A DNA stretch of 64,000 bases from Pseudomonas sp. P8_241 (GCF_034008315.1 NZ_CP125377.1:1066001-1130000); one strand, 5' to 3'. Shown: positions 9,748 through 22,263, counted from the first letter of the stretch. Notes: generated from the sequence alone by a model not told the origin. Translations and numbers: made by a program.

Positions 9748-10544
9748 TGCGCAGAATTTCATTGATAGAGCGCATACGCCGCTTCGGCCAGGCCGGTATC
9801 GACGTGCTGGCGGTATTTGGGCGCTCGGCACTGTTCCTGTTCCATGCCCTGTTGGGTCGTGGCGGTATCGGTGGCGGTTTCGGGTTGCTGGTCAAACAAC
9901 TGCATTCGGTGGGCGTGATGTCCCTGGTGATCATCGTGGTCTCCGGCGTTTTCATCGGCATGGTGTTGGCGCTGCAAGGGTTCAACATCCTGTCGAGCTA
10001 CGGATCCGAGCAGGCCGTCGGGCAAATGGTCGCACTGACGCTGCTGCGAGAGCTGGGACCTGTAGTGACCGCCTTGCTGTTCGCCGGGCGTGCCGGCTCG
10101 GCGCTGACGGCCGAAATCGGCAACATGAAGTCCACCGAACAGTTGTCCAGCCTGGAAATGATCGGGGTCGACCCGCTCAAGTACATCATCGCCCCGCGCC
10201 TGTGGGCCGGCTTCATTTCCCTGCCGGTGCTGGCCATGATTTTCAGCGTGGTGGGTATCTGGGGTGGTTCATGGGTGGCTGTCGATTGGCTGGGTGTCTA
10301 CGAAGGTTCCTACTGGTCGAACATGCAGAACAGCGTGACCTTCGCTGACGATGTGCTTAACGGGATCATCAAAAGCATTGTCTTTGCCTTTGTCGTGACC
10401 TGGATTGCCGTATTCCAAGGGTATGACTGTGACCCCACTTCCGAGGGGATCAGCCGTGCCACCACCAAGACCGTTGTATATGCCTCTTTGGCAGTGCTCG
10501 GCCTGGACTTTATTCTGACTGCCTTGATGTTTGGAGATTTCTGA
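9747..10544 (+). CDS. mlaE: Phospholipid ABC transporter permease MlaE
   Basis: A 265-residue inner-membrane permease of the MlaE/YrbE family with five or six hydrophobic segments and the conserved block containing [19 protein letters not shown], the coupling region that contacts the ATPase. Its ATG overlaps the TGA of mlaF (ATGA), and its own stop overlaps the mlaD start the same way, a strong sign of translational coupling. Confidence 0.96.
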   Translation: MRRISLIERIRRFGQAGIDVLAVFGRSALFLFHALLGRGGIGGGFGLLVKQLHSVGVMSLVIIVVSGVFIGMVLALQGFNILSSYGSEQAVGQMVALTLLRELGPVVTALLFAGRAGSALTAEIGNMKSTEQLSSLEMIGVDPLKYIIAPRLWAGFISLPVLAMIFSVVGIWGGSWVAVDWLGVYEGSYWSNMQNSVTFADDVLNGIIKSIVFAFVVTWIAVFQGYDCDPTSEGISRATTKTVVYASLAVLGLDFILTALMFGDF

Positions 10545-11011
10545 TGCAAAACCGCACCCTGGAAATCGGTGTCGGCCTTTTCTTGCTGGCTGGCATCCTG
10601 GCGTTGCTGCTGTTGGCGTTGCGGGTCAGTGGACTGTCCCCGAGCCCGAGCACCGATACCTATAAACTTTACGCGTACTTTGACAATATCGCCGGTTTGA
10701 CGGTCAGAGCCAAAGTGACCATGGCCGGTGTAACCATCGGCAAAGTTACCGCGATCGATCTGGATCGCGACAGTTTTACCGGTCGGGTGACCCTGGAGCT
10801 GGAAAAGCGCGTCGATAACCTGCCTGCTGATTCCACTGCCTCTATCCTGACCGCTGGTCTGTTGGGCGAGAAATACATCGGTATCAGCGTGGGCGGCGAA
10901 GACGCCCTGCTCAAGGACGGTGGAACCATCCACGACACCCAGTCGTCGCTGGTGCTCGAAGACCTGATTGGTAAATTCCTGCTCAATACCGTTAGCAAAG
11001 ACGCCAAATGA
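10544..11011 (+). CDS. mlaD: Outer membrane lipid asymmetry MCE protein MlaD
   Basis: A 155-residue protein anchored by one N-terminal helix (about residues 7-25) with a single MCE domain (about 39-117) containing TVRAKVTMAGVTIGKV and ILTAGLLGEKYIGI. MlaD forms a hexameric ring in the periplasm through which phospholipid passes. It lies within the mla operon; the residues after the MCE domain include the hydrophobic pore helix VLEDLIGKFLL. Confidence 0.96.
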   Translation: MQNRTLEIGVGLFLLAGILALLLLALRVSGLSPSPSTDTYKLYAYFDNIAGLTVRAKVTMAGVTIGKVTAIDLDRDSFTGRVTLELEKRVDNLPADSTASILTAGLLGEKYIGISVGGEDALLKDGGTIHDTQSSLVLEDLIGKFLLNTVSKDAK

Positions 11012-11022
11012 GGAACTGTTAA

Positions 11023-11664
11023 ATGATCTCTACCTTGCGACGTGGCCTGATGGTTTTACTGGCGGCGCTGCCGTTGGTGGCCAATGCCGTGGCGGCGCCT
11101 TCAGCGCATGAACTGGTACAGGACACTACCAACCGTTTGCTCGCCGATCTGGCGGCCAATAAAGAGAAGTACAAGCAGGATCCGCAGGATTTCTATGCTG
11201 CACTGGACAGCATTGTCGGGCCTGTCGTGGATGCCGAAGGTATTTCCAAGAGCATCATGACGGTCAAATACTCGCGCAAAGCCACACCTGCGCAAATGAA
11301 GACCTTTGAAGAAAACTTCAAAAAGGGTCTGTTCCAGTTCTATGGCAATGCCTTGCTGGAGTACAACAACCAGGGCATCGTCGTTGATCCTGCCAAGGAC
11401 GAGTCGGGCGACCGCACCAGTGTCGGCATGACCGTCAAGGGCAGTAACGGCGCAATCTACCCGGTTTCCTACACGCTGGAAAAGATCAATGGCGAGTGGA
11501 AACTGCGTAACGTCATTATCAATGGCATCAACATTGGCAAGCTGTTTCGCGATCAATTCGCCGACGCAATGCAGCGCAATGGCAACGACCTGGACAAGAC
11601 CATCAATGGTTGGGCCGGTGAAGTCGCCAAGGCCAAGGAATCCACCGAGAAGCAAACCCAATGA
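11023..11664 (+). CDS. mlaC: Phospholipid-binding periplasmic protein MlaC
   Basis: A 213-residue secreted protein with a typical Sec signal peptide (cleavage expected after NAVA-A near residue 25) and the Tol_Tol_Ttg2 domain. MlaC shuttles single phospholipids between the outer-membrane MlaA complex and MlaFEDB. Conserved features include LLADLAANKEKY and FEENFKKGLFQFYGNALLEY. Its 3' end overlaps mlaB by four bases. Confidence 0.95.
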   Translation: MISTLRRGLMVLLAALPLVANAVAAPSAHELVQDTTNRLLADLAANKEKYKQDPQDFYAALDSIVGPVVDAEGISKSIMTVKYSRKATPAQMKTFEENFKKGLFQFYGNALLEYNNQGIVVDPAKDESGDRTSVGMTVKGSNGAIYPVSYTLEKINGEWKLRNVIINGINIGKLFRDQFADAMQRNGNDLDKTINGWAGEVAKAKESTEKQTQ

Positions 11665-11966
11665 GTGAGTCGGCCGTCTTGATGGACGACGCCGGCGAGC
11701 TGCGGCTCAGTGGCGTGCTGGATTACCGCAGCGGCCCGGGTTTGCGCGAGCAGGGTCAGGCGCTGATCAAGGCCAGCAATGCAGCAGCGGTGGTGGTTGA
11801 CTGTTCGGCGGTGACCAAATCCAGCAGCGTCGGTCTGTCATTGTTGCTGTGTTTCATGCGCGATGCCCAGGCGGCCGGCAAGGCCCTGAGCATCCGCGGG
11901 ATGCCAGAAGACATGCGTGAAATCGCCCAGGTCAGTGAGCTGACCGAGCTGTTGACGCATCCCTAA
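11661..11966 (+). CDS. mlaB: STAS-domain protein MlaB
   Basis: A 101-residue cytoplasmic STAS-domain protein that completes the MlaFEDB complex and stabilises the MlaF ATPase. The anti-sigma-antagonist-like core is visible as VVVDCSAVTKSSSVGLSLLLCF, split by the conserved serine stretch. ATGA overlap with mlaC shows coupling. A strong hairpin terminator follows. Confidence 0.92.
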   Translation: MSESAVLMDDAGELRLSGVLDYRSGPGLREQGQALIKASNAAAVVVDCSAVTKSSSVGLSLLLCFMRDAQAAGKALSIRGMPEDMREIAQVSELTELLTHP

Positions 11967-11977
11967 CCCGCATCGAC

Positions 11978-12034
11978 AAAAAAGCCCCCCGTCAGAGTCC
12001 TGCTCCGCGGGGTTCGCAGGCGCGGGGCTTTTTT
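11978..12034 (+). terminator. Rho-independent terminator after the mla operon
   Basis: AAAAAAGCCCC (11978-11988) pairs with GGGGCTTTTTT (12024-12034), ending in a T run. The A/T flanks make it potentially bidirectional. The internal sequence is also G+C-rich. It separates mlaB from ibaG. Confidence 0.85.
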
Positions 12035-12080
12035 GTATGATGTCCGACCCGTGCGCACAGGGCGCCGATTGAGGTTGAGC

Positions 12081-13608
<1,528 letters not shown>

Positions 13609-13737
13609 TTTTTGCTGCGCGGGCACAAGGACGTGCCCAATGGATTTGTTGAAGGTCGAGCCGGTTTCCGGCTCGACGCGTGTCCGGCGCCGTTTGCGAC
13701 CGGGCATAAGATTCCTGATTAAGGGCTGACGTTTCCC

Positions 13738-14373
13738 ATGCTGACTATCGCACTGTCCAAGGGCCGCATCCTTGACGACACATTGCCGCTTCTGGCTGAA
13801 GCGGGCATTGTGCCGACCGAGAATCCGGACAAGAGCCGCAAGCTGATCATCCCCACGACCCAGGACGACGTCCGTCTGCTGATCGTGCGTGCTACCGATG
13901 TGCCGACCTACGTCGAGCACGGTGCCGCCGACCTTGGCGTCGCGGGTAAGGATGTGCTGATGGAATACGGCGGCCAGGGCCTGTACGAGCCGCTGGACCT
14001 GCAGATTGCCCAGTGCAAGCTGATGACCGCCGGTAAAGTCGGCGCCGTCGAGCCCAAGGGTCGTCTGCGCATCGCCACCAAGTTCGTCAACGTTGCCAAG
14101 CGCTACTACGCCGAGCAAGGTCGTCAGGTCGATATCATCAAGCTGTATGGCTCGATGGAACTGGCACCGCTGATCGGTCTGGCCGACAAGATCATCGACG
14201 TGGTCGACACCGGCAACACGCTGCGGGCCAACGGCCTGGAGCCACAGGATTTCATTGCCGCTATCAGCTCCCGGCTGATCGTCAACAAAGCTTCGATGAA
14301 GATGCAGCACGCCCGTATCCAGGCGTTGATCGACACCCTGCGCAAGGCAGTGGAGTCTCGACACCGCGGCTGA
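13738..14373 (+). CDS. hisG: ATP phosphoribosyltransferase, short form
   Basis: A 211-residue catalytic subunit for the first step of histidine synthesis, ATP plus PRPP to phosphoribosyl-ATP. Conserved motifs include [11 protein letters not shown] at the start and [13 protein letters not shown], the PRPP-binding loop. The C-terminal regulatory domain of long HisG proteins is absent; short forms need the HisZ subunit, which is not in this window. hisD and hisC follow on the same strand. Confidence 0.96.
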   Translation: MLTIALSKGRILDDTLPLLAEAGIVPTENPDKSRKLIIPTTQDDVRLLIVRATDVPTYVEHGAADLGVAGKDVLMEYGGQGLYEPLDLQIAQCKLMTAGKVGAVEPKGRLRIATKFVNVAKRYYAEQGRQVDIIKLYGSMELAPLIGLADKIIDVVDTGNTLRANGLEPQDFIAAISSRLIVNKASMKMQHARIQALIDTLRKAVESRHRG

Positions 14374-14498
14374 TTCACCTGCGCGACCTTGAGTCGCGCC
14401 CGTCTATCCGCCTCATAGCCAGAATCTCAGGTGCCCAAGCGGAAACGACTGCTAAGTTAGGGCGCCTGAGTTTTTGCCATTCCTATGAGGCTCTCGCT

Positions 14499-15824
14499 AT
14501 GACCGCACCGACTGCAATTCGCCGACTCAACGCTGCTGACCCGGATTTCGCGCATCATCTGGATCATCTGCTGAGCTGGGAAAGTGTGTCTGACGACTCG
14601 GTCAATCAGCGAGTGCTGGACATCATCAAGGCCGTGCGTGAGCGTGGCGACGCGGCACTGGTGGACTTCACCCGGCAGTTCGACGGGCTGGACGTGAAAT
14701 CCATGGCCGACCTGATCCTGCCGCGTGAGCGTCTGGAACTGGCGCTTACCCGCATCTCCGTAGCTCAGCGTGAAGCTCTGGAAGTCGCCGCGGCTCGTGT
14801 ACGCAGCTACCACGAAAAACAGAAGCAGGACTCCTGGAGCTACACCGAGGCCGACGGCACGGTGCTGGGCCAGAAAGTCACGCCGCTGGACCGCGCCGGC
14901 CTGTACGTACCAGGTGGCAAGGCATCGTACCCGTCGTCGGTGTTGATGAACGCGATTCCGGCCAAAGTCGCCGGCGTTACCGAAGTGGTCATGGTAGTGC
15001 CAACCCCGCGCGGTGAAATCAACGAACTGGTGCTGGCCGCGGCCTGCATCGCCGGCGTTGACCGCGTGTTCACCATCGGTGGCGCTCAAGCCGTTGCTGC
15101 ATTGGCTTACGGCACCGAAAGCGTGCCGAAGGTCGATAAAGTGGTCGGCCCGGGCAACATTTATGTCGCCACCGCCAAGCGCCACGTGTTTGGCCAGGTC
15201 GGTATCGACATGATTGCCGGCCCGTCCGAAATCCTCGTGGTGTGCGACGGCCAGACTGATCCGGACTGGATCGCCATGGACCTGTTCTCCCAGGCCGAGC
15301 ACGACGAAGACGCCCAGGCAATCCTGGTCAGCCCCGACGCCGAGTTCCTCGACAAGGTCGCTGCGAGCATCACCAAGCTGATGCCGACCATGGAGCGCGC
15401 CGCTATCATCGAGACCTCGATCAATGGGCGTGGGGCGCTGATCAAGGTGCGCGACATGGAGCAAGCCATCGAAGTCGCCAACCGCATCGCGCCGGAGCAC
15501 CTCGAATTGTCTGTCGCCGATCCACAAGCCTGGCTGCCGCAGATCCGCCACGCCGGCGCCATCTTCATGGGCCGCCACACCTCTGAGGCGCTGGGCGATT
15601 ACTGCGCCGGTCCCAACCACGTGCTGCCGACTTCCGGGACCGCGCGGTTCTCTTCACCCTTGGGTGTGTACGACTTCCAGAAGCGCTCGTCGATCATCTT
15701 CTGCTCCGAGCAGGGCGCCTCCGTTCTGGGCAAGACCGCGTCCGTACTGGCCCGTGGCGAGTCGCTGACCGCTCACGCCCGCAGCGCCGAATACCGCATC
15801 GCTGACGAACAAAAGGGAAACTGA
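14499..15824 (+). CDS. hisD: Histidinol dehydrogenase
   Basis: A 441-residue zinc enzyme that catalyses the last two steps of histidine synthesis, histidinol to histidine with two NAD+. Landmarks are [43 protein letters not shown] and [17 protein letters not shown]; the AEHD and NHVLPT regions carry zinc and catalytic residues. hisC begins two bases after its stop. Confidence 0.97.
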   Translation: MTAPTAIRRLNAADPDFAHHLDHLLSWESVSDDSVNQRVLDIIKAVRERGDAALVDFTRQFDGLDVKSMADLILPRERLELALTRISVAQREALEVAAARVRSYHEKQKQDSWSYTEADGTVLGQKVTPLDRAGLYVPGGKASYPSSVLMNAIPAKVAGVTEVVMVVPTPRGEINELVLAAACIAGVDRVFTIGGAQAVAALAYGTESVPKVDKVVGPGNIYVATAKRHVFGQVGIDMIAGPSEILVVCDGQTDPDWIAMDLFSQAEHDEDAQAILVSPDAEFLDKVAASITKLMPTMERAAIIETSINGRGALIKVRDMEQAIEVANRIAPEHLELSVADPQAWLPQIRHAGAIFMGRHTSEALGDYCAGPNHVLPTSGTARFSSPLGVYDFQKRSSIIFCSEQGASVLGKTASVLARGESLTAHARSAEYRIADEQKGN

Positions 15825-15826
15825 AC

Positions 15827-16879
15827 ATGAGTAAATTCTGGAGTCCGTTCGTCAAGGATCTGGTGCCTTACGTACCGGGCGAGCAGCCGAAGCTGACCAA
15901 ACTGGTAAAGCTCAATACCAACGAAAACCCGTACGGCCCATCGCCCAAAGCCTTGGTCGCGATGCAAGCCGAACTCAACGACAACCTGCGTCTGTACCCG
16001 GACCCGAACAGCGATGTGCTTAAGCAAGCCGTTGCCAGGTATTACGGCGTGCAAGGTAATCAGGTGTTCCTCGGTAATGGTTCCGACGAAGTCCTGGCGC
16101 ACATTTTCCATGGTCTGCTGCAACACGATCAGCCGCTGCTGTTCCCGGACATCAGCTACAGCTTCTATCCGGTCTACTGCGGGTTGTACGGCATCAAGTT
16201 CGACGCGGTGCCGCTGGACGAGCGGTTCCAGATCAACCCGGCGGACTATGCCAAGCCGAACGGCGGGATCATTTTCCCCAACCCGAACGCACCGACCGGT
16301 TGCCTGTTGGCGCTGGAAGCGGTGGAGCAGATCCTCAAGGCCAGCCCGGATTCCGTGGTTGTGGTGGACGAGGCTTACATCGATTTCGGCGGTGAAACGG
16401 CAATCACCCTGGTAGACCGTTATCCGAATCTGCTGGTGACCCAGACGTTGTCCAAGTCCCGCTCCCTGGCTGGCCTGCGGGTTGGCCTGGCGGTCGGGCA
16501 TCCGGACTTGATCGAAGCGCTGGAACGCATCAAGAACAGCTTCAACTCCTATCCGCTGGATCGTCTGGCGATTGTCGGAGCGGCTGCGGCGTTCGAGGAT
16601 CGCGAGTATTTCGACAAGACCTGCCAGTTGGTCATCGACAGTCGCGAGAAGGTTATTGGGCAGTTGCAGGCGAAGGGTTTTGAAGTCCTGCCGTCGGCGG
16701 CGAACTTCATTTTTGCCCGTCACCCGCAGCACGATGCGGCAGGCCTGGCGGCGAAGTTGCGTGAGCAAGGTGTAATCGTTCGGCACTTCAAACAGGAACG
16801 GATCGCCCAGTTCTTGCGGATATCCATTGGCACGCCAGAGCAGAATCAGGCGTTGATCGATGGTTTAGGCGATCTCTAA
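15827..16879 (+). CDS. hisC: Histidinol-phosphate aminotransferase
   Basis: A 350-residue fold-type I PLP enzyme that aminates imidazole-acetol phosphate. FPNPNAPTG binds cofactor and substrate, the internal aldimine Lys lies in [16 protein letters not shown], and the C-terminal Arg of [12 protein letters not shown] binds the substrate phosphate. It closes the hisG-hisD-hisC group. Pseudomonads often carry a second HisC, so this copy may be the hisC1 type. Confidence 0.95.
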   Translation: MSKFWSPFVKDLVPYVPGEQPKLTKLVKLNTNENPYGPSPKALVAMQAELNDNLRLYPDPNSDVLKQAVARYYGVQGNQVFLGNGSDEVLAHIFHGLLQHDQPLLFPDISYSFYPVYCGLYGIKFDAVPLDERFQINPADYAKPNGGIIFPNPNAPTGCLLALEAVEQILKASPDSVVVVDEAYIDFGGETAITLVDRYPNLLVTQTLSKSRSLAGLRVGLAVGHPDLIEALERIKNSFNSYPLDRLAIVGAAAAFEDREYFDKTCQLVIDSREKVIGQLQAKGFEVLPSAANFIFARHPQHDAAGLAAKLREQGVIVRHFKQERIAQFLRISIGTPEQNQALIDGLGDL

Positions 16880-16893
16880 AACACCGCTGCCCT

Positions 16894-16978
16894 CTGTAGG
16901 AGCGAGCTTGTTCGCGATGGTTTCTCAGACACAGTGATGTCGACTGATACACCTTCGCGAGCAAGCTCGCTCCTGCAA
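16894..16978. repeat. REP/REPIN element
   Basis: Paired ends CTGTAGGAGCGAGCTTGTTCGCGA and TCGCGAGCAAGCTCGCTCCTGCA enclose a spacer of about 35 bases, in the gap between convergent hisC and algW. It is of the 'gagc-g-agc' subtype also found at 19.0, 32.9 and 57.4 kb. Confidence 0.9.
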
Positions 16979-16995
16979 GGGCTCGTGCGGTTTGC

Positions 16996-18162
16996 TTAGT
17001 TTTCTTCCTTTTCCTTTTCCTTGACCGGAGCCGGCGGCGGACGCAAGCCTATTTCCGCGGTGAGCTTCAATTCCTTGCCGTTGCGCATTACCTGGATCGT
17101 GACTTTGTCGGTCGGTTTGATCCGTGCCACCTGGTTCATCGAGCGACGTCCGTCACCAGCCGGTTCGCCGTCGATGGCGAGAATCACGTCGCCCAGTTGC
17201 AGGCCGGCTTTTTGCGCCGGACCGTCGCGGAAGATCCCGGCGACCACAATGCCCGGACGCCCCGAGAGACCAAAGGATTCCGCCAGTTCCTGGCTCAGTG
17301 GCTGCACTTCAATACCCAGCCAGCCACGAATCACCTGACCGTGCTCGATGATCGACTTCATCACTTCCATGGCCAGTTTGACCGGGATGGCAAAGCCGAT
17401 GCCCTGGGAGCCACCGGACTTGGAGAAAATCGCCGTGTTGATACCGGTCAGGTTGCCGTTGGCGTCGACCAATGCACCGCCGGAGTTGCCGGGGTTGATG
17501 GCGGCGTCCGTCTGGATGAAGTCTTCGTAATTGTTCAGGCCCAACTGATTGCGGCCGGTGGCGCTGATGATGCCCATGGTCACGGTCTGGCCTACGCCGA
17601 ACGGGTTGCCGATGGCCAGCGCGACGTCGCCGATGCGGATGTTGTCGGAGCGTCCGACGGTGATCGAAGGCAGGGTCTTGAGGTCGATTTTCAGTACCGC
17701 GAGATCGGTTTCCGGGTCGCTGCCGATCACTCGGGCCAGGGTTTCACGCCCATCCTTGAGGGCCACCACGATCTGGTCGGCGCCGCTGGTCACGTGGTTG
17801 TTGGTCAGGATGTAGCCTTCCGGGCTCATGATCACGCCGGAGCCGAGGCTCGATTCCATGCGCTTCTGCTTGGGCGAGTTGTCGCCGAAGAAGCGCCGGA
17901 ACTGTGGGTCCTCGAACAGCGGATGGTTGGGTTTGTTGATGACTTTGGTGGTGTACAGGTTCACCACGGACGGCGCGGCGATGGTCACCGCCTCCGCATA
18001 AGACACCGGGCCCTGCTGCATGCTGGTGGTCTGCGGGGCCTGTTGCAGGTTCACGTCGAGGCTGGGAAGCCCGACCCACTGCGGGTAACGCTGGATGATT
18101 AACAGAGCGACAAGCACGCCGGCCAACAGCGGCCAGCCGGAAAAACGCAGCGCCTTGAGCAT
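16996..18162 (-). CDS. algW: Periplasmic serine protease AlgW (DegS-like)
   Basis: A 388-residue protein with an N-terminal membrane anchor (about residues 8-24), a trypsin-like domain and a single C-terminal PDZ domain. The catalytic triad is visible as LTNNHVTSG (His), ETDLAVLKI (Asp) and NPGNSGGALVD (Ser). AlgW/DegS senses misfolded outer-membrane proteins and makes the first cut in anti-sigma factor MucA/RseA, releasing the envelope-stress sigma factor. The ATG at 18162 places the anchor at the N-terminus; the frame is open 23 codons further up without a better start. It is divergent from the Nif3-like gene. Confidence 0.93.
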   Translation of the reverse strand: MLKALRFSGWPLLAGVLVALLIIQRYPQWVGLPSLDVNLQQAPQTTSMQQGPVSYAEAVTIAAPSVVNLYTTKVINKPNHPLFEDPQFRRFFGDNSPKQKRMESSLGSGVIMSPEGYILTNNHVTSGADQIVVALKDGRETLARVIGSDPETDLAVLKIDLKTLPSITVGRSDNIRIGDVALAIGNPFGVGQTVTMGIISATGRNQLGLNNYEDFIQTDAAINPGNSGGALVDANGNLTGINTAIFSKSGGSQGIGFAIPVKLAMEVMKSIIEHGQVIRGWLGIEVQPLSQELAESFGLSGRPGIVVAGIFRDGPAQKAGLQLGDVILAIDGEPAGDGRRSMNQVARIKPTDKVTIQVMRNGKELKLTAEIGLRPPPAPVKEKEKEEN

Positions 18163-18265
18163 TAAGCACGTCCTGAGAGAGTTGCAGGCGGTATGAGACC
18201 GCTCATAATGACGCGCATTATACGAGGCCACGCGTGCCTCTGAACGGGATATTTAGGAGTCTTTT

Positions 18266-19024
18266 ATGGCCGTCGCCCTGAGCACCCTGGTCGAAGAAGC
18301 CGACCGTTACCTCGGCAGTTCGAAAATTGCCGATTACTGCCCCAACGGCCTGCAGGTCGAAGGGCGGCCGCAGGTGATGCGCATCGTCAGTGGCGTCACG
18401 GCCAGTCAGGCCTTGCTCGATGCCGCCGTCGAGGCCAATGCCGATCTGGTACTGGTCCACCACGGTTACTTCTGGAAGGGCGAAAACCCGTGCATCACCG
18501 GCATGAAACAGCGTCGCTTGAAGACCTTGCTCAAGCATGACATCAGCCTGCTGTCCTATCACTTGCCGCTGGATCTGCACCCGGATGTTGGCAATAACGT
18601 GCAGTTGGCACGTCAACTGGACATAACTGTCGAAGGCCCACTGGACCCCGACAACCTGAAAATTGTTGGCCTGGTCGGCTCGCTGAACGAACCGATGACC
18701 CCTCGCGATTTCGCCCGCCGTGTGCAGGAAGTCATGGGACGTGAGCCACTGTTGATTGAAGGCAGCAACATGATCCGTCGGGTCGGCTGGTGCACCGGCG
18801 GTGGGCAGGGCTATATCGATCAAGCGGTGTTGGCAGGCGTCGACCTGTACCTCAGCGGCGAGGCGTCGGAGCAAACCTTTCACAGCGCCCGGGAAAACGA
18901 CATCAGCTTCATCGCTGCCGGTCACCATGCCACCGAACGCTATGGCATTCAGGCGCTGGGCGATTACCTGGCGCGGCGCTTCGCCCTTGAGCACATCTTC
19001 ATCGATTGCCCGAATCCGATCTGA
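18266..19024 (+). CDS. Nif3-like dinuclear metal-center protein (DUF34/YbgI family)
   Basis: A 252-residue protein of the Nif3/YbgI family. Metal-ligand motifs are clear: VHHGYFWKGE, YHLPLDLHPD and AAGHHATERYG. The N-terminal DYCPNGLQVEG is the family hallmark. These proteins form toroidal hexamers with two metals per subunit; a role in GTP cyclohydrolase I type 2-like or metal-insertion chemistry has been proposed but is not settled. It lies beside algW as in P. aeruginosa. Confidence 0.92.
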   Translation: MAVALSTLVEEADRYLGSSKIADYCPNGLQVEGRPQVMRIVSGVTASQALLDAAVEANADLVLVHHGYFWKGENPCITGMKQRRLKTLLKHDISLLSYHLPLDLHPDVGNNVQLARQLDITVEGPLDPDNLKIVGLVGSLNEPMTPRDFARRVQEVMGREPLLIEGSNMIRRVGWCTGGGQGYIDQAVLAGVDLYLSGEASEQTFHSARENDISFIAAGHHATERYGIQALGDYLARRFALEHIFIDCPNPI

Positions 19025-19038
19025 CGGTGAACGCGACA

Positions 19039-19140
19039 CTGTAGGAGCGAGCATGCTCGCGATGAACCTGAGAACAACACTGGGGGTCAGGTTTGCAGCG
19101 TTATCGTTGACGACCATCGCGAGCCTGCTCGCTCCTACAG
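19039..19140. repeat. REP/REPIN element
   Basis: Ends CTGTAGGAGCGAGCATGCTCGCGATG and CATCGCGAGCCTGCTCGCTCCTACAG enclose a spacer that includes GCAGCGTTATCGTTGACGACC. The same spacer, in either orientation, occurs in the elements at 32932 and 57383. It fills most of the gap before cysD. Confidence 0.92.
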
Positions 19141-19285
19141 AAGCTCCGTACCGCCCAAACGAGCGGGCATATTCATATGCTCTTTCGATCTAGTTGGCGT
19201 CCTGATTAGAAGAGGTCGCTGTGCTAGGATTCCCCGCTCGAACACGGCCCGCTGGCCGTTCATAAGAAAGATTTCGTGAGTAGCC

Positions 19286-20203
19286 ATGGTCGACAAACTG
19301 ACGCATCTGAAACAGCTGGAGGCGGAAAGCATCCACATCATCCGCGAGGTGGCCGCCGAGTTCGACAACCCGGTGATGCTGTACTCGATCGGTAAAGACT
19401 CCGCCGTGATGCTGCACCTGGCACGCAAGGCATTTTTCCCAGGCAAGCTGCCGTTTCCGGTAATGCACGTCGACACCCAGTGGAAATTCCAGGAGATGTA
19501 CAGCTTCCGCGACAAGATGGTCGCCGAGCTGGGCCTGGACCTGATCACCCACGTTAACCCGGAAGGCGTTGCGCAGGGCATCAACCCGTTCACCCACGGC
19601 AGCGCCAAACACACCGACATCATGAAGACCGAAGGCCTGAAACAGGCTCTCGACAAATATGGTTTCGACGCAGCATTCGGCGGTGCCCGTCGCGATGAAG
19701 AGAAATCCCGTGCCAAAGAGCGCGTGTACTCGTTCCGCGACAGCAAGCACCGCTGGGACCCGAAAAATCAGCGGCCCGAGTTGTGGAACGTCTACAACGG
19801 AAAGGTCAACAAGGGCGAATCCATTCGTGTGTTCCCGTTGTCGAACTGGACCGAGCTGGACATCTGGCAGTACATCTATCTGGAAGGCATCCCGATCGTC
19901 CCGCTGTACTTCGCCGCTGAGCGTGAAGTCATCGAGAAGAACGGCACGCTGATCATGATCGACGACGAGCGCATCCTCGAACACCTGAGCGATGAAGACA
20001 AAGCCCGCATCGTCAAAAAGAAAGTGCGTTTCCGTACCCTTGGTTGCTACCCGTTGACGGGCGCGGTGGAGTCTGAGGCCGAAAGCCTCACGGACATCAT
20101 TCAGGAAATGCTCCTGACGCGAACTTCCGAGCGCCAGGGCCGTGTCATCGACCACGATGGCGCCGGCTCCATGGAAGACAAAAAACGTCAGGGTTATTTC
20201 TAA
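19286..20203 (+). CDS. cysD: Sulfate adenylyltransferase subunit 2
   Basis: A 305-residue subunit of ATP sulfurylase that makes adenosine 5'-phosphosulfate from ATP and sulfate. The PP-loop of the ATP-pyrophosphatase fold is [34 protein letters not shown] and [11 protein letters not shown] are further family blocks. The GTPase subunit follows nine bases later. Together they form the activation step of sulfate assimilation. Confidence 0.97.
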   Translation: MVDKLTHLKQLEAESIHIIREVAAEFDNPVMLYSIGKDSAVMLHLARKAFFPGKLPFPVMHVDTQWKFQEMYSFRDKMVAELGLDLITHVNPEGVAQGINPFTHGSAKHTDIMKTEGLKQALDKYGFDAAFGGARRDEEKSRAKERVYSFRDSKHRWDPKNQRPELWNVYNGKVNKGESIRVFPLSNWTELDIWQYIYLEGIPIVPLYFAAEREVIEKNGTLIMIDDERILEHLSDEDKARIVKKKVRFRTLGCYPLTGAVESEAESLTDIIQEMLLTRTSERQGRVIDHDGAGSMEDKKRQGYF

Positions 20204-20212
20204 GGGGTTGTC

Positions 20213-22111
20213 ATGTCGCACGTATCTGATTTGATCAGCGAGGACATCCTCGCCTACCTGGGCCAGCACGAACGTAAAGAGCTGCTGCGCTTTCTGACCT
20301 GCGGTAACGTCGACGACGGCAAGAGCACCCTGATCGGGCGCTTGCTGCACGACTCCAAGATGATCTACGAAGATCACCTGGAAGCGATCACCCGCGACTC
20401 GAAAAAAGTCGGCACCACCGGCGAAGACATCGACTTGGCCTTGCTGGTCGACGGCCTGCAGGCCGAGCGTGAGCAAGGCATCACCATCGATGTCGCGTAC
20501 CGCTATTTCTCCACCGCCAAGCGCAAATTCATCATCGCCGACACCCCCGGCCATGAGCAGTACACCCGCAACATGGCCACCGGTGCGTCCACCTGTGACC
20601 TGGCGATCATCCTGGTTGACGCCCGTTACGGCGTGCAGACCCAGACACGTCGCCACAGCTTCATCGCCTCGCTGCTGGGCATCAAGCACATCGTCGTGGC
20701 CATCAACAAGATGGACCTCAAGGACTTCGACCAGGGCGTGTTCGAGTCGATCAAGGCCGATTACCTGCAGTTTGCCGAAGGCTTGAAGATGAAGCCCACC
20801 ACGATGCACTTCGTGCCGATGTCGGCCTTGAAGGGCGACAACGTGGTGAACAAGTCCGAGCGTTCGCCGTGGTACACCGGCCAGTCGCTGATGGAAATTC
20901 TCGAGACCGTGGAAGTGGCGGGCGATCGCAACTTCACCGACCTGCGTTTCCCGGTGCAGTACGTCAACCGTCCGAACCTGAATTTCCGCGGTTTCGCCGG
21001 CACCCTCGCCAGCGGCATCGTCAAGAAAGGCGACGAAGTGGTTGTGCTGCCGTCGGGCAAGAGCAGCCGCGTGAAATCCATCGTCACCTTCGAAGGTGAG
21101 CTGGAGCACGCAGGTCCTGGTCAGGCAGTCACGCTGACCATGGAAGACGAAATCGATATCTCCCGTGGCGACCTGTTGGTGCATGCCGACAACGTGCCGC
21201 CGGTGACCGACAGCTTCGAAGCGATGCTGGTGTGGATGGCTGAAGAGCCAATGCTGCCGGGCAAGAAATACGACATCAAACGCGCCACCAGTTACGTGCC
21301 GGGCTCCATCGCCAGCATCGTCAACAAGGTCGACGTCAACACGCTCGAAGAAGGCCCGGCCAGCGCGTTGCAGCTCAACGAAATCGGCAAGGTCAAGATC
21401 GCGCTCGATGCGCCGATTGCCCTCGACGGTTACGACAGCAACCGCACCACCGGCGCGTTCATCATCATCGACCGCTTGACCAACGGCACCGTTGGCGCGG
21501 GCATGATCGTCGCCCAGCCTTTGGCCCATGGCACCAGCACGCACCATGGCAAACTGGCTCACGTCGCCACCGAAGAACGCGCACAGCGCTTCGGTCAGCA
21601 ACCGGCCACCGTGTTGTTCAGCGGCTTGTCGGGCGCGGGTAAAAGCACCCTGGCGTATGCGGTTGAACGCAAGCTGTTCGACCTGGGTCGTGCGGTGTTC
21701 GTGCTCGATGGCCAGAACCTGCGTCACGACCTGAACAAAGGTCTGCCACAGGATCGCGCCGGGCGTACCGAGAACTGGCGTCGTGCCGCGCATGTTGCGC
21801 GTCAGTTCAACGAAGCTGGTTTGCTGACCCTGGCAGCGTTCGTTGCGCCGAGTGCCGAAGGTCGTGAACAGGCGAGGGAACTGATCGGCAAGGAGCGTCT
21901 GCTGACGGTCTACGTCCAGGCCTCGCCAACCGTTTGCGCCGAGCGTGATCCACAAGGTCTGTACGCGGCAGCCGGGGATAACATCCCGGGCGAATCCTTC
22001 CCGTACGACGTGCCGCTGGATGCCGATCTGGTGATCGACACCCAGTCCGTGTCGCTGGAAGAAAGCGTCAAGCAAGTGCTGGATCTGCTGCGTGAGCGTG
22101 GTGCGATCTAA
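20213..22111 (+). CDS. cysNC: Bifunctional sulfate adenylyltransferase subunit 1 / APS kinase
   Basis: A 632-residue fusion. Residues about 25-450 are the EF-Tu-like GTPase CysN with [30 protein letters not shown] and NKMD motifs; residues about 460-632 are adenylylsulfate kinase CysC with its own P-loop [13 protein letters not shown]. The GTPase drives APS formation by CysD and the kinase phosphorylates APS to PAPS. Fusion of N and C domains is usual in pseudomonads. A strong terminator follows. Confidence 0.96.
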   Translation: MSHVSDLISEDILAYLGQHERKELLRFLTCGNVDDGKSTLIGRLLHDSKMIYEDHLEAITRDSKKVGTTGEDIDLALLVDGLQAEREQGITIDVAYRYFSTAKRKFIIADTPGHEQYTRNMATGASTCDLAIILVDARYGVQTQTRRHSFIASLLGIKHIVVAINKMDLKDFDQGVFESIKADYLQFAEGLKMKPTTMHFVPMSALKGDNVVNKSERSPWYTGQSLMEILETVEVAGDRNFTDLRFPVQYVNRPNLNFRGFAGTLASGIVKKGDEVVVLPSGKSSRVKSIVTFEGELEHAGPGQAVTLTMEDEIDISRGDLLVHADNVPPVTDSFEAMLVWMAEEPMLPGKKYDIKRATSYVPGSIASIVNKVDVNTLEEGPASALQLNEIGKVKIALDAPIALDGYDSNRTTGAFIIIDRLTNGTVGAGMIVAQPLAHGTSTHHGKLAHVATEERAQRFGQQPATVLFSGLSGAGKSTLAYAVERKLFDLGRAVFVLDGQNLRHDLNKGLPQDRAGRTENWRRAAHVARQFNEAGLLTLAAFVAPSAEGREQARELIGKERLLTVYVQASPTVCAERDPQGLYAAAGDNIPGESFPYDVPLDADLVIDTQSVSLEESVKQVLDLLRERGAI

Positions 22112-22127
22112 GCCTTAGCCGTCAATG

Positions 22128-22164
22128 AAAAACCCGCCGATGAGTGATCATCAGCGGGTTTTTT
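22128..22164 (+). terminator. Rho-independent terminator after cysNC
   Basis: AAAAACCCGC (22128-22137) pairs with GCGGGTTTTTT (22154-22164), with the self-complementary TGATCA between them. The T run is on the plus strand, ending cysD-cysNC. Confidence 0.9.
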
Positions 22165-22181
22165 GTGTCTTTCAGATCGAC

Positions 22182-22260
22182 AAAAGATCGCAGCCTTCGG
22201 CAGCTCCTACAGGATGTACGCCGAACCAATGTAGGAGCTGCCGAAGGCTGCGATCTTTTG
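22182..22260. repeat. REP-like element
   Basis: AAAAGATCGCAGCCTTCGGCAGCTCCTAC and GTAGGAGCTGCCGAAGGCTGCGATCTTTTG form nearly perfect arms around a spacer of about 20 bases, between convergent cysNC and an acyltransferase gene. The same arm sequence recurs at 40447. Confidence 0.92.
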
Positions 22261-22263
22261 ATC

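Noticed and set aside
14457..15620. 387-codon minus-strand frame opposite hisD
   Set aside because: Antisense shadow of a clear histidinol dehydrogenase.
19190..22075. 961-codon open frame on the minus strand
   Set aside because: It lies opposite cysD and cysNC, both of which are well-recognised families. High GC leaves third-position-shadow frames open for long stretches; the product resembles no family.
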